From NCBI GenBank assembly GCA_963920765.1, contig OY987242.1:20298002-20362001 (forward strand): a DNA stretch of 64,000 nt, given 5' to 3'. Under the pieces are notes generated by a model that was given only the letters and a program-made list of their open reading frames with translations, was not told the origin of the DNA and searched no databases. Both the position numbers and the translations under genes were made by a program. This DNA comes from Ulota crispa (lineage: Eukaryota > Streptophyta > Bryopsida > Orthotrichales > Orthotrichaceae). Below, one piece after another: positions 26,108-37,542 of the stretch (position 1 is the first letter of the stretch; every line of letters begins with the position of its first letter).

Positions 26108-27430
26108 AGTGCAAAAGAACTAGACTGCTTGAGGTAGAAAGAAACATGTAGCAACATGAAGAAGAGGGAAACAAAGAAGATTGTTCCTAGATCACCCAAT
26201 ATTGACAATGAGATGTATATGCCGTGTAACTTCACTTGAAGCCCTAATGAGGTCAACTTTGTTTGCTTATAATTATTTGCCTAAATCTATAAAATCCTTG
26301 GATGTTGTCAACAATTAAAGATAAGCAATCAATGAAATTCTAATGTTTTTTTATGAATACAGATAAAATTTGCCATTTTTTAAGAGGACCTAGTCAAATA
26401 AGTTGATGTTTTTTCTCCTTCTTTGGTCAATTTTTGGTCTTACAAGTTTTAGCTATGGTTTTAGATTCGTTTTTTCCAAACTCAAATTTTCCAAACTCAG
26501 ACGACGTCTTGAGTGTTAACTCTTCCCATACATTTCATACCATGGTTCTTCATTTATATCAACAAATGAAGTTACAAATGGTTTGGCCTCATTGAACCAT
26601 ATTGTTCATTTGTTTTGTTTTTCTTTCTTCTATCAATATATGCAATACTCAACTAATTTTAGACTCTAGAAATTTCAAAAATCTTATTTCATATGTAATA
26701 TTGTGAGAGATCTTTTGATGCTTTACATATAATATATGCAAAATTTCTAGAAATATATGTATAGCAATAAGAGATCTACACAAAATATTGGAAAATTTAT
26801 GCAACTCAACATCAAAGAATCCCCTTGAATTTTACAAACAAAGTCTAAAACTACACAAATATTCTATGCAAATTGAGAATTTAACGCTAAAATTCTTGAT
26901 TTGGACTTAAGATTTTTTTCACGTCTATATTTATAGGGCAATGTCTTTAAGACTTAAAGGGTGCTTCAATTTGCAATTGAAAATGTAGGACTTTGGAATT
27001 AAATTAAACAAAAACATATTAAAAAAAGCAACAGTGCAAAAAATTTAGTAAAATTTAGTATTTTGTTTTCTTTGTTTCAAGGAGGTGGTCTTGCCATGTT
27101 TAAAGGAATGGTGGACCACGTGGATCCAAAACTTCAGGACTTAACCTCTCAACTTGCATGCTCGTGGCGCACCTTGGGGTGTCCTTTTTGCAATTCACTA
27201 AACTTATTGTTAACATCAAGTCAAATTTTAAAAAGAATCTCACAAAAGTTGATGTCATGGCATACACATGTATGTTTTGCAGTAAGCTTTCAATAAAAGC
27301 TTACATAGAACCATTATGCAATGTGGACACGTTCTTACTTCATAAGATTATGCATTATCACATAAAATAAATGCCTTGATTGTTTCATTGTTGTTTGATT
27401 GTCTTGCAACATTTATTATTAATAACTATA
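26108..27430. other. AT-rich spacer
   Basis: Nothing recognisable is present. Open frames at 27063-27296 and 27158-27370 overlap each other without domains or splice context. Confidence 0.4.
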
Positions 27431-28054
27431 GGTAGTTTACCCTGTTATCACTCCGTTCCTATTATCACTTTTCTATCTTCAAAGATTTATATCTTTTAGG
27501 ATTTGGTTTCAAATCCAAATTTACAAGCATTGCAAGAAAAACCTTAGAGTCTTTTACTAATTGTGCAGTTTTTGTTTCATTTGACCAAAATTTGCAAAAG
27601 ATATAATGTATTAGCTATGAAGACCTTAGATAGATATACAATTTATTGCCCCTGCACCTTAGCTATAGCAATGTTAGTTGCAAAATATTAAAAATAAATG
27701 AAAATTGTCAACTAAGTAAGCACTTATGAATGACCATAGAGGTCATGGAAAGGAAGAAGAAGTTCAAAAATGAAAATGACAAAATACTATCATGTACGAC
27801 AATGAAAACCTCTAAGGAAGTGAAAAGGAAGTGATAATAGGCCAATTTCAAATTTGAACTGAACCTTGACCTTACCTCATTGAAACCTTGATAACTAATT
27901 CATACTTCAATCATTTTAGGAATTTGGAACTTGATACAAAACCTTGACTTGATTATCTTTCAGATGAGACCATAACCATGTCATTTGATGTATTATAACT
28001 ATTTTTTTTATTGATATTTTGTCTAATACCCAATGATAATAGGGTAAACTACCT
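27431..28054. mobile_element. Inverted-repeat element with nested inner repeat
   Basis: The outer inverted repeat of about 24 bp has GGTAGTTTACCCTGTTATC at the left and gataatagggtaaactacc at the right, 624 bp apart. An inner pair, cctattatcactt at 27458 and aagtgataatagg ending at 27841, lies just inside and shares the TTATCACT core with the outer end. No coding frame is present. It is probably a MITE, or one element inserted in another of the same kind. Confidence 0.6.
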
Positions 28055-28216
28055 GTATAGAACATTATTTTTGTTACATCTTGTATGGTTTTATAAATCA
28101 TCTTGTAAACAAAGTATATTTGATTTTTTATTACACAATAAATATTTAAAAATTTGTGTACTATTTAAGGTATAAATTATACTCAAATTATTGGATAGTT
28201 TTAAGTAGGGAATCTT

Positions 28217-28469
28217 ACATTGTGAGCGGGGATCCATGACCCTTAAGCCAAGAGTCTAATTTTATTGTCAAAATATTCAATTTCATTTACAACCATATAT
28301 ATAAGACCCTATAATTGTGTATTTAAACTTTTATATTTTTAAAAACTTGCCGTTTGGTATAGGTTTTCCATTGATTTTGAGCTCAAAATTAGTTCCTACT
28401 CACCAAATCTTGGCTCATTGCTCCCAAGCCGAGTCAACATTTTATGCTCATAAAATACCATTGTCCATT
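28217..28469 (+). repeat. Dispersed repeat G, copy 2
   Basis: This is the counterpart of 22071-22283 in the same orientation, with about 75-80% identity by eye over the last 190 bases and a longer 5' part. The class is unknown. Confidence 0.7.
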
Positions 28470-28837
28470 TTTAGGATGTTTTCAGTGGAAATATCTTATT
28501 TACACTTGCAACTTCTAAAGAATTAAATTCTCATACAAGTCTAGTAATCAAGATTTTTAAAATTTTCTAATCCTATTTTTGACAAAGTTAGTTTATTATT
28601 ATATAGTGTTATATAAAACCTAATTTGTAAAATGTACAATCAATATTTTTTCTTTCCATATGCGTTCTATGTCAGATGGATTTGAAAAAAAAGCTACAAT
28701 ATAAAAAAGCTTCACTTTGCCTCTTGCCGCATTTTTACACACCAATCATCACTATTCAGTACAAACTATATCTAAAGTTAAATCAAATAAATAAATATTA
28801 AATATGTAATGCAAATGGTTATCAAGTTTGTCAATTG

Positions 28838-29757
28838 TTAACCCTTAAATGCCCAAGGCACCAGATTCTGGTTTTCAAAAAATTTCAGAAAAGTTTGAAA
28901 CCTTGTTGAAGTTACAGATTTTATTGTTTTGAGGTTTTTTTTTGTGGAAAAGTTGTGTGTTGAAGTTAGCTTTGCTGTTCAAATTCAACTTCCTTCATAT
29001 CTTATTCCATTTGTTTTTGGTGTAAGGTTAACTACAAGCATACATTTTCTATTGTGAATAGTGTCGTGAATAGTGTCATGAATAGTGTTGTGAATAGTGT
29101 CACTGAGCCTATGAGAAGTTGCCACATTGAAAAAATGGGCATCAAGTTGAGCAAAAGGTGAAGATTTCTCTTGGGCAATAAGGGCCTTTTTACTGAAATT
29201 TTGACATTTAACAAAATCTAAAAGTGCTTTTGGACAAATTTCACTTGGAATGTTTTTGTTATAAAGATTAGAATCCTTTCACCATTGAATTTTTTTTCAT
29301 ACATAATGATTTTTGGTCAATAATTGAAGCTAAAAATTTCTTTGTATTAGATGGTTGTGTTTTGACAGTTGCATTGCAGGCTCATTAGTGAAATTGTGGT
29401 CGTGGATTTGGAAGAAGGGCCATAGGTTTTGAAGTAACAACATTAAACACTAAAGCATCCTAAGTGGTTGTCTCCCAATTTTGTATCCAAAAGTTGCCAA
29501 TTTGCATTAGAAGTTTTGAGCAGCTCAAAAAAAAACAAAAAAATCCATACTTGTCATCATTCAATCACAAATATCTTAAAATCCGCGTGGCCATTTTGGA
29601 TTCTTTTTGGCTAGTGCCATCTAGAAACCTTGAGGTTCAAGATTCAACGATTACAATTTTGTTTTGATGTTTAATAATGATCTTACAAGTACAATTCAAA
29701 AACTTCAAAACTATCTTCCAAAAATAAGAAAAACACCCTTGGGCATTTAAGGATTAA
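28838..29757. mobile_element. TTAA-flanked MITE, piggyBac-like (element E1)
   Basis: The 920-bp element has TTAA at both ends (28838-28841 and 29754-29757) and inverted ends CCCTTAAATGCCCAAGGC and, inward from the right, TCCTTAAATGCCCAAGGG. These ends match those of 11553-12188. The interior is largely different from that element. It contains a 12-bp tandem repeat at 29054-29101. Confidence 0.75.
29054..29101 (+). repeat. Four tandem copies of a 12-bp unit
   Basis: The unit gtgaatagtgtc is repeated four times with two substitutions. It lies inside the TTAA element 28838-29757 and causes the repetitive FTTLF reading in the overlapping reverse open frame. Confidence 0.9.
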
Positions 29758-30459
29758 AAGTGCTACATCCACAATCATAGAATTTGAACTAGATAAATAC
29801 AAGATCTTTAAATAGGGCAGGGGATTAAAAAAGGTAAATAAATAGTCTTTTATAGGATTACGTTTCAAAAATGATTGTGTGGGATTATGCAAGGATGCTT
29901 TACACTAGATGAGTCAAGGCTAATTTATAGCCTCTAACACCTTTAATGCTAGGTTTGTTTGAAATGACTTCAATACCTTTACACTAGGAGTCAAGATCAA
30001 ATTTTTATAACACACTTTAACATTTAAATCACAAGTTTTGATTTGATCCCAATTCCAAAATTTGAGTCCTCCAAAAAGGGGGAGCCAATTCTTGACCTTA
30101 GGACTATTGATAAATTTGATTAGCATGTGATTATTTCAATAAAAACAATAGTTAAGATCATAGGATGGAGTAAAAATACAAATAACTCTATGCAGACAAC
30201 CTATTTTGTCCATTTTCTTTAGAGATTTTCAAAGTTTGTTCTAGCGTCCTCAACATTTTGACCCTCCAAGGCCTTTACACACAAAAGAAATGGCCCCCAT
30301 TGTAATCAAATTATAAAGGGTACTTGGAGTCGTTCTTGAAGCCATTTAGGCTGAGATTTTATGTAAAAATAAAATGACTCCAAGATTTCATGGCATCCAC
30401 TCCTAATGTAAAATAGCTGTTAACCAATATCACTACACATGACTATTGATGCTTTTTAG
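29758..30459. other. AT-rich spacer
   Basis: No gene or defined repeat is seen. Confidence 0.4.
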
Positions 30460-31087
30460 GGAAAATTTTATGGATACCTTTGAAGTTTGCAATATTTACA
30501 TGGATTTTTGGAAATTGCACAAATACCCTAGCACCAAAATTTTCAGGCGTTTGTTTTGTTGTGCATGCCACTTCCCTTCTTCCTTTGTGCGCACGGTGCT
30601 TCTTTTTTGTCTCATTACATTCTCTTTTTCAACATTGGTCATGAACAAAATATGAGCACAACAAATAAACACCTAAAGCTTATGAATCATAAGTTTTTGT
30701 TTGGAGCAATAAATCACCAGAAAGCTACAAAAAATTTGAGGAGCCTGAAATTAGTACCAAAGCTAATGAAAGCATTGAGTGTGCTTCGCCAAAATTTTCC
30801 AAAATTTACCAATGCAAGGATTGCTTTTGCCCCCTTTTTTCACATATCACACCACAATCATTTGCTTTAGATGTCTTTTTGCACTAAAAAGTTGGGAATT
30901 GTGTGTGGACTTCACCAAAAAATAAATGAAAGAAGTCAAATTTGCACCCAAAAAAAAGACAATCGTCAAATTAGCACCAAACACAAAATTCCAAGTTAAA
31001 CACTGCTTATGATCCAAGGATATTTGTGTAAGCAGGGGTATCTATGTAAATATTGCAAACATCAGGGGTGTGCAAGAAAAAGTTCCC
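30460..31087. mobile_element. 628-bp inverted-repeat MITE abutting a gene leader (element H)
   Basis: The left end reads gggaaaattttatgga followed by gtttgcaatatttacatgga. The right end, read inward, carries gtttgcaatatttacataga in the same order, so inverted homology extends over about 60-70 bases. The overlapping 104-codon frame at 30556-30870 has no recognised domain. The element ends roughly 40 bases before GC-richer sequence that looks like the leader of the next gene. Confidence 0.7.
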
Positions 31088-31130
31088 TTCTTTTGACACC
31101 TTAGAAACCTAGGGGTTACCTTCCAACTAG

Positions 31131-31292
31131 ATGCCAATGGGGCGACCCTCGCTCGTCGCCCTCCAACCCTTCTCGTCTCTCTCGCCGTGGTTCTTGGTTC
31201 TGCGAGCAAGCGCCATCGCCAACATCGACGGAGTCATTCCCATTGTTGTCACACAGGTGAAGGTCGATGACGCTGCTGCTGCTGCTTCATGA
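31131..31292 (+). other. Possible upstream ORF / leader exon of the NicO-like gene
   Basis: A 53-codon open frame starts at ATG 31131 and ends at TGA 31290-31292, with a run of five GCT codons. A good donor (cacag/gtgaag, 31257) and an acceptor (ctgtag, about 31425) suggest a 5'-leader intron. If spliced, the frame would run to a nearby stop before the main ATG at 31487. Either way it would act as an upstream ORF. Transcription is inferred, not shown. Confidence 0.35.
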
Positions 31293-31486
31293 TGTCTCTG
31301 ACCATGGCGTCTTTTCTCGGGGATGGTTTAGCTCTGTTTTTGAGGAGGTTGATTACCTGTGAAGCATACAGCAGGAGCTAGGGTGTATCGATCGCGGTTG
31401 ATCTTGGTTGGGTGGTTTGCTGTAGGTGGAGCGGCGAGTAATGGCAACCGTGTAGAACCGTTGGATTTGCAAGGAGGGGCGAAGAG

Positions 31487-32622
31487 ATGGCGGACATTGC
31501 CAAGGAGGTGGGCACTATCGGAGGCATAGCCACAGTGTCCGTGCTACATTCCTTCATCCCTACTCACTGGCTTCCCTTTTCTGTCGTGGGCCGCGCGCAG
31601 AACTGGAGCATCTCTCGCATTCTTCTCGTCAGTAAGTTCTCTCCTCCTAACCCTCTGCATGTCAGATTTACTAGTGCTTCTAGGTTTTATAAACCTAGGC
31701 CTACATCAGGTTTACCGTCGGATTAGGGTTTAGGCTCCTGATAGTGGGTGGACCCATCAGTTTGGGCGCAGCACGAGAAGCAGCGGTCTGTAGCACGATA
31801 TGTGCATTTTGATTTGAGCTCGGGTCTTGCTTGGTATTTAATTGGAGGCTCTTGATCATGCTAGGAAGCAGAGGCATTTTGTCGCTGAGCGCGTTTAGAC
31901 GGTGGAATAGTTAGTCGGCTCACACCGGAAGATGGTTGAGGTTGAGGGATTTCGTAAAAAAATGGGTAGTTGGAGCAACCTAGGATTCACTGTTCTAGCA
32001 AACGATGTTTTCCGAATGGTTTACAGAAATTAGGTTGTCCTGATGTGGGATATATATGGTTGCAGCTGCATTTGGTGCCGTATGCCATGTTCTATCCACT
32101 TCGTTGCTGGGAATTATGGCAATCTACATGGCAAATACGATCGCCGGAGAGGAGACCGTCCACTTGATTGCATCCGTTATCCTCGTCACCCTTGGAGCAA
32201 CTTACATCTTGATGCACTACAATGGAAAGGGCGGTCACCACCATAACCACTCCATGGAGAAGATGGCAGTGGCCGGGCTGATCCTGCTACCCGCACTGTC
32301 ACCGTGTGCAACCACACTGCCCGTGTTCCTTGCCGTGGCCAACGGGTCGAATGCGACACTGGCTTTGGCGATCGGCGTGCTCCTTGTCAGCACATTGACA
32401 GTCATGCTCACACTGGTCACGCTCTCGTACTACGGTGCCGCGCAGCTCAAGTTTCGGTGGATAGAACGGAACGATAAGCTGCTAGTAGGCTGCGTGTTGA
32501 TTGCAGTGGGCGTTCTCACGTACTTCTTCCACGACCACGACCATGAAGCCCATGGTCTGGCGGGAACGGTTGAGGACTTGCACCAGCATTCGGGTGCTGG
32601 TGCACATGTACATCATCACTAG
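31487..32622 (+). CDS. Histidine-rich NicO/UreH-like multi-pass membrane protein
   Basis: Two exons (31487-31631 and 32066-32622) join in frame to 233 residues starting MADIAKEVG. About six hydrophobic segments are visible. The first ends in a loop with HSFIPTHWLPF, which resembles the H-x4/5-H helix of NicO/NiCoT-type transporters. A later segment has LLPALSPCATTLPVFLA, resembling the second half-motif of that superfamily. Two His-rich stretches, GGHHHNHS at about 104-111 and HDHDHEAHG followed by a terminal HVHHH, suggest divalent metal binding. The likely role is a metal-ion or related membrane transporter; substrate and membrane are unknown. The family assignment rests on motif resemblance and is moderate. 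An AATAAA signal lies about 50 bases past the stop (near 32676). No transit peptide is obvious. Confidence 0.75.
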
Positions 32623-33399
32623 GTTCCGATTGGGAACACAATTTTAGTATAACCTTCGATTGTTTCTGGATTGCAAATAAATCACAGTCTTCGTGGAGCT
32701 GGTATCGTGGTGGTTTCTGTCACCACAACTGCCTTTTTGTACCTACACTTGAATCAGCATGTGACTGATAATGTGCGACAAGACCCCACCGATGGTCGCA
32801 TGGTCTTATGAACCTCGGAAATAATGTGATTTCACTTGCAGTGTAAATTTTATAGACGTTGGACGGTGCTGTTCCCTGTGACACGTGAGAGTCGTGGTTG
32901 TTTGCTGTTACCAGTACTCTCTTCTTGTCGTTCTCTTCTACCGTTCTGGCTGTAAAGCCAGTAGCCGTTCTTTTCGCTACAGAGTAATTTATTGCTATCT
33001 TGTTCTTTTCTGAATGGAGTACCTGCAAAACGCCTCCCATGACACTCTTTCACCTGAAATGAACCCCAAAGTCCAAACTTTTAACAGACACTGCCCGCCC
33101 CCAGCAAAACACGGAGCTATCCCTGGTTTTACACGGTGATGAGCTGCTACCCCATAACCGTGCCGTGCAGGCTGTTGGAAATGCATCCCGACTGCTCCGC
33201 AGCTCGTTGCCGCCAATTTTCCTTCGGCCTTCATCAGTTCTCGTACACGGTCACTGTAACACCGGATCAGGATCTTCTCGTCGATCAGTGCGTGCGTCTC
33301 CAGCGTCGCCATCGTCGTCCTTCGACTGCCACGCACACCACGGTTGGTGTGGGGATGCAAGTGCTTTAACAATGGGGCCATCTCATGGATGCGAGACCG
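32623..33399. other. 3' region and intergenic sequence between NicO-like and IQD genes
   Basis: The 3' end of the upstream gene is followed by about 700 bases of higher-GC sequence. Long reverse-strand frames (32995-33609, 33383-33877) overlap it but have no recognisable domain or codon pattern. I treat them as chance open frames in GC-rich DNA. Confidence 0.4.
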
Positions 33400-33736
33400 T
33401 CCCCACTTTACCGCAGCCGCCGCCCTGGTTTTGGCAATGAAAATCCTGGTGGTGGGCGATCTGAGGATCTGCGAATTCACGACTCGCGATACGCGCGGAT
33501 TTGGGTAGCGGCGAACCAGTTGCCGCCGGTGTTGCCTCGGTAGGCGGGTCGGAGGGTTTTGCGAAAAGGCGGGGGCTTTGGAGAATTTGCAGAGGGCTTC
33601 CGAGTGCACGTTGTGATGAGAGGGAGCGGCGCCGTCGATCGGGTTTGAGCGGGACCTCGCGCCGTGGTTGCACAGACCGCGAGAGGCGCAAGTAAAGCGC
33701 GGGAGCTAGTTCAACTTGGAGAGAATCTTTGGTTAG
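33400..33736 (+). other. Probable 5'-untranslated exon of the IQD gene
   Basis: A GC-rich stretch ends at a strong donor (ggttag/gtaagt at 33736/33737). The next good acceptor directly precedes the IQD start codon (ggtgcag at 34862, then gacgATGGG), so a leader intron of about 1.1 kb is likely. The exon's 5' limit is a guess. It contains a short upstream ORF of 11 codons at 33616-33648. Confidence 0.45.
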
Positions 33737-34866
33737 GTAAGTTCGGAAGCTTTTTCTAGGGTGCTCTGATGCGATGCTCGAGCCGTATCGACACTCGTGC
33801 CTTGGACACTTTTTGTCACGTCTTCGCTTTGTACAAGATGTGTCGGGGCACCACACGCAGTAACTCAACTCAACCACGAGATGCTCGCTAACACAAGACG
33901 TGAACGTTTCTTGCCAACAAAATGCTCACATTGTCGTCCCTCGCTTATGAGCTCCATGGAGATGGCGATGGGCCTTCACTGCCAAGCACGCCAGAAATGA
34001 TCCTTTGGCTATGGGTTATGACACTCCCATCATCCTGCGTAACTTGCATAGGGCGCGTCCGGCAGGGCAGTTGTGTAATCTGCATTGTTAGGGTGGGTGA
34101 TTTGCGGCGAATTTGTAAGTTATATTGAGGGTGTTTCATTTGCCCTCATCGTTCTTGTGTTTTCGTCACGGTCCGTTCAGTCGTCCTCTTTTAGCTATAA
34201 GGTTTTTGTCTGGCTGACGGGCATTTTGTTGTCTGGGAATTGTTTGAAGGGAAATATAGAACGTGCCGAGGGTACTTTGGCGCATGCATGCAGCTCACCA
34301 GCTGGCCTAGACATGTAGACTTGGATGTTACGCAGAATTCTGCTGTCGTACTTTACCTACTGGTCGCAGTTTCAGTACCTTGATGTAGCTGATCACCTGC
34401 CGGTCTACGTTCTGTACTTTTGAAGTGGTTGTCATGCGTCTTCAAGTGCGAGTGTGTCTCACAAATATCTGGCTAACATCTTCAGCGACATTCTGTCCAC
34501 TTGCTCCGTCCCGTCGTACACGAACACACTAATTTGTTTCGAATGAACGCAATGTCGTCAGGTGGAACTTCTGGGTACGTATGCAGGTGGTCCTGTGGTA
34601 GGGTGCAATGGAATCCGCAAAAATTCGATTTTGTTTCAGAGAAGGTTATGCTATTACACAGCTGCGTAGGTAGTTTTTGGTTCGAACAGTGGCTTTTCTC
34701 TTTAGTTCGACGTCAATCCGTGGGAATGAACTTGTATTCCTCCCCCTCTCCCGGTAGGGCTGGACAGTGTAAGTGTGTCACGTGCTTCCTTCCTGGTCGT
34801 AGAATTCTGCTTTTGTGGGTTTTGTGAAGGGCTCATGCCAATGATGGTAATGCTAGGTGCAGGACG

Positions 34867-37542
34867 ATGGGTAAGAAGGGGAAGTGGCTGACGTCCGTGA
34901 AGAAAGCGTTCAAGTCTCCAAATGGAGATGGGGAGTATGAATCCGAAGCTGAGACCAGGGATCTGGATCTGTTTGGCGACATTCGTCCTCTAGCGGTGGT
35001 AAACTTCCTCAACTCTTGTAAGAGGGTCGTGTGAAGTGCTTGTGTCGAATGTGGGCTTATCTGTTGAGGTTGTGGACAATGGCGGTGCCTTAGTGGTATA
35101 GATGGGGGAGACTGGCGCCGGTATGCCCTCCATGTTAACCTTGCGCAATGTCGACGTTGGCAACTGAGATGATGAGTAGAGTTGGAAGAAGAGTGATGAC
35201 AGGATGCGAGAGACTGTTGTTGTAGCCAGTTTTGTGACATGGCTTGTGTTGTCGCTGGTCAAACATAGAATTGCAGCCGAAGTGCAGGTTGAGCTTCGTT
35301 GTTCTTGTCTTCTTGTGGTGATAAATGGAGTTGTGGTTGTTCGTTAAGTTCGAGTTTTGACGCTCGGGAACGGGGGTGTGGTGAGTGCAGGGTCAGCAGG
35401 AGAAGCCTAAACAAAAGAACCGGCGATGGAGCTTCGGCATGTTGGCGCTTTCGGAAGACAGGGACTTGGAGAAGAAGAAGAGCGATGTGCAGCAGCAGCA
35501 GAGGGATACATCGGTGATGTCGAACAGCAAATTTACTATGTACATGTATCCATCGCAGGAGGAATGGGCTACCGTGGTGATCCAGACTGCATTTCGAGGT
35601 TATCTGGTAGGCGCTGCTGCATTGGTTGATGCGAAGCTCTCTTGTAGATTTTTGTTTGCATGCTGTTGTCATTGCCATGTGATGATTCTGAACTGAGGAA
35701 AGCTAGATGTGACGATTCACGCTGTCTCGCGACATAATTACAGGCCACTGCGGCAGTTTTTGAAGGTTTGTCAGCACATGTTTGATAATATCTCTGCAAG
35801 GTTTGATCGGTAAGTTTGGCGTTGGGTTTTGCAGGCAAGAAAGTCTTTACGTGCACTGAGGGGCATGGTGAGACTGCAGGTCTTTGTTCGAGGCCACAGA
35901 GTGATGCGGCAGGCTAATAAGACGATGAGAAGCATGCAGGCGTTGGCCCACGTGCAGGGCAGAATCAGGGCCCATCGAGTTCGGATGTCAGAGGAAGGTC
36001 TGGCCGTGCAGCATCAGATGTGGCAGCGGGGCCTGCCGGCCTCCAGAAAAGTGTCGGTGAGAGATATTATGTCTGTTTGATTTGACTGTTCATTTGTTTG
36101 CTGGAGTGATGGATGTGCGTCGTAGATGTCATTTGATCATGATGGAGGAGTAAGTCATGATGTGCATCATGATGTCATGTCACATAACTCCGGTGTCTGC
36201 GTGCAGGCTTGGGTGAGTGTCGTGAGCTGCAGTTTCGTGGACAATATTAGTGCCAAAAAGTGAATGGATGCCATAAATTGGGTTCAGGTAACGGAGAGGA
36301 ATGTGGCCTTTTTCAGGAGGGTTTGACGGAATCGGGATGGAACGACAACCAGTTGAGTGCACAACAGATCGAGGCCAAATTGCAGGAGAGGCAAGTGGCG
36401 GCACTCAAGAGAGAACGAGCTATGACATATGCAAAAACGCAGCAGGTGTGTAGTTTCCAAGCACAACACACCCCTGAATGACTGCAGTCCATAAGTTGGT
36501 CATGATTTCGATTTGTGAGGTGGAATTGAGTAGTGCATGTGCCTGAGGTGTCGAACTCGCATGATGTTGAGATGGGGTGCACGGGGAGAAAAGCTGACAT
36601 GACTGACGGGGGTGGCAGATGCGGAGGGCGTCACCGAAGGCGGCTCTGCCATTGTTCATCGAGTGCGAAGCGGAGAAAGCGCACTGGGGATGGAGTTACA
36701 TGGAGCGATGGTCATCAGCACGGCCGTGGGAGAGCAGCATCTTCGAGAGCAACTCAGCTCTGAAGGACGTGGCGGATAGTCACGTGAGCAGGAGTGTGGA
36801 TGCGAGCGGGACGAGGAATGCAAAGGATTTGAGCTGCGATCCAAAGCATCCAACTGCGCTTGGAAGGCGTGCGAGCTTGGGCGTGACGGCGCCGCTAGTG
36901 CGGGCCAGCAGCGAGCAATTGAGCAAGGGCCAGCTGAGAGGCCACGGCAACGGCAACGGCAACGGCAACGGAACCATGAGCGTTCGGAGCTCGCAGGTGC
37001 TGAGCAGCCAAGTTGTGCAGGCAGGCGCTGGAGGTGCGTACCGGCAGATGCGGGTGACGAGCCCCAGAAGCCGGTGCGGCAGCGACCAGCTCGAGGATGC
37101 GGAGGAGTCAGGCAGCGTGGCGTCGGGATCGGCGACAGCGCGCACGACGTCCAGCATACTGACGGACCCGCAGTTCGGGACGCGGTACAGCAACTCCGGG
37201 CCGGTGCGGAACGGCATCATCGTGGACACGGAGGTGAAGAGCCCACCCGTGGTGGCGGGCCACCTGCAGGCCACGCAGAGCGCCAAGAACAAGGCCAGGC
37301 CCACCAGCCAGCCGCGGCAACGGCAACGGCAACGGCCGGCCGGCGGCGCCAGCGCGTTTAAGACCCCGGCCACCATGAAGCGGCTGTCATACACGAAGTC
37401 GGACGGCGCTGCGCAGGCTTCCAATGCCACGTCGGACACGGAGGCCGTGAATCCGCGTAATTCCGGGCAGCTGAGCAAGACGGCGAAGCCAATCATTCGG
37501 GCCAAGAGTGGTGTGCTGCCCGACCCTCGTGGGAATCTGTAG
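34867..37542 (+). CDS. IQD: IQ67-domain (IQD) calmodulin-binding protein
   Basis: Five exons (34867-34998, 35391-35606, 35835-36056, 36317-36445, 36619-37542), all joined in phase 0, encode 540 residues. The start MGKKGKWLTSVKKAFKS is the conserved IQD N-terminus. The IQ67 domain lies at about 102-175: VVIQTAFRGYL, then ARKSLRALRGMVRLQ, then repeated basic helices. The exon junction after FRGYL is the conserved phase-0 intron known in this family. Later come QIEAKLQERQVAALKRERAMTYA (185-225 region) and WGWSYMERWSSARPWE, the second IQD signature. The C-terminal exon is long, basic and Ser/Ala-rich, with Asn-Gly runs from CGGCAA repeats. IQDs are plant scaffolds that bind calmodulin/CML and associate with microtubules, plasma membrane or nucleus. 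Confidence 0.94.
36944..36975 (+). repeat. Coding CGGCAA hexanucleotide run
   Basis: About five tandem CGGCAA units lie in the last IQD exon and encode alternating Asn-Gly. A shorter run of the same hexamer recurs near 37315-37335 in another frame, encoding Arg-Gln. Such runs can vary in length in frame. Confidence 0.85.

Noticed and set aside
30556..30870. 104-codon frame
   Set aside because: It lies wholly inside the inverted-repeat element H, with no transposase or other domain resemblance.
32995..33877. Long reverse open frames (204 and 164 codons) between the NicO-like and IQD genes
   Set aside because: No family resemblance; they overlap each other in different frames in GC-rich leader/promoter DNA. 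A divergent or lineage-specific gene cannot be fully excluded without transcripts.
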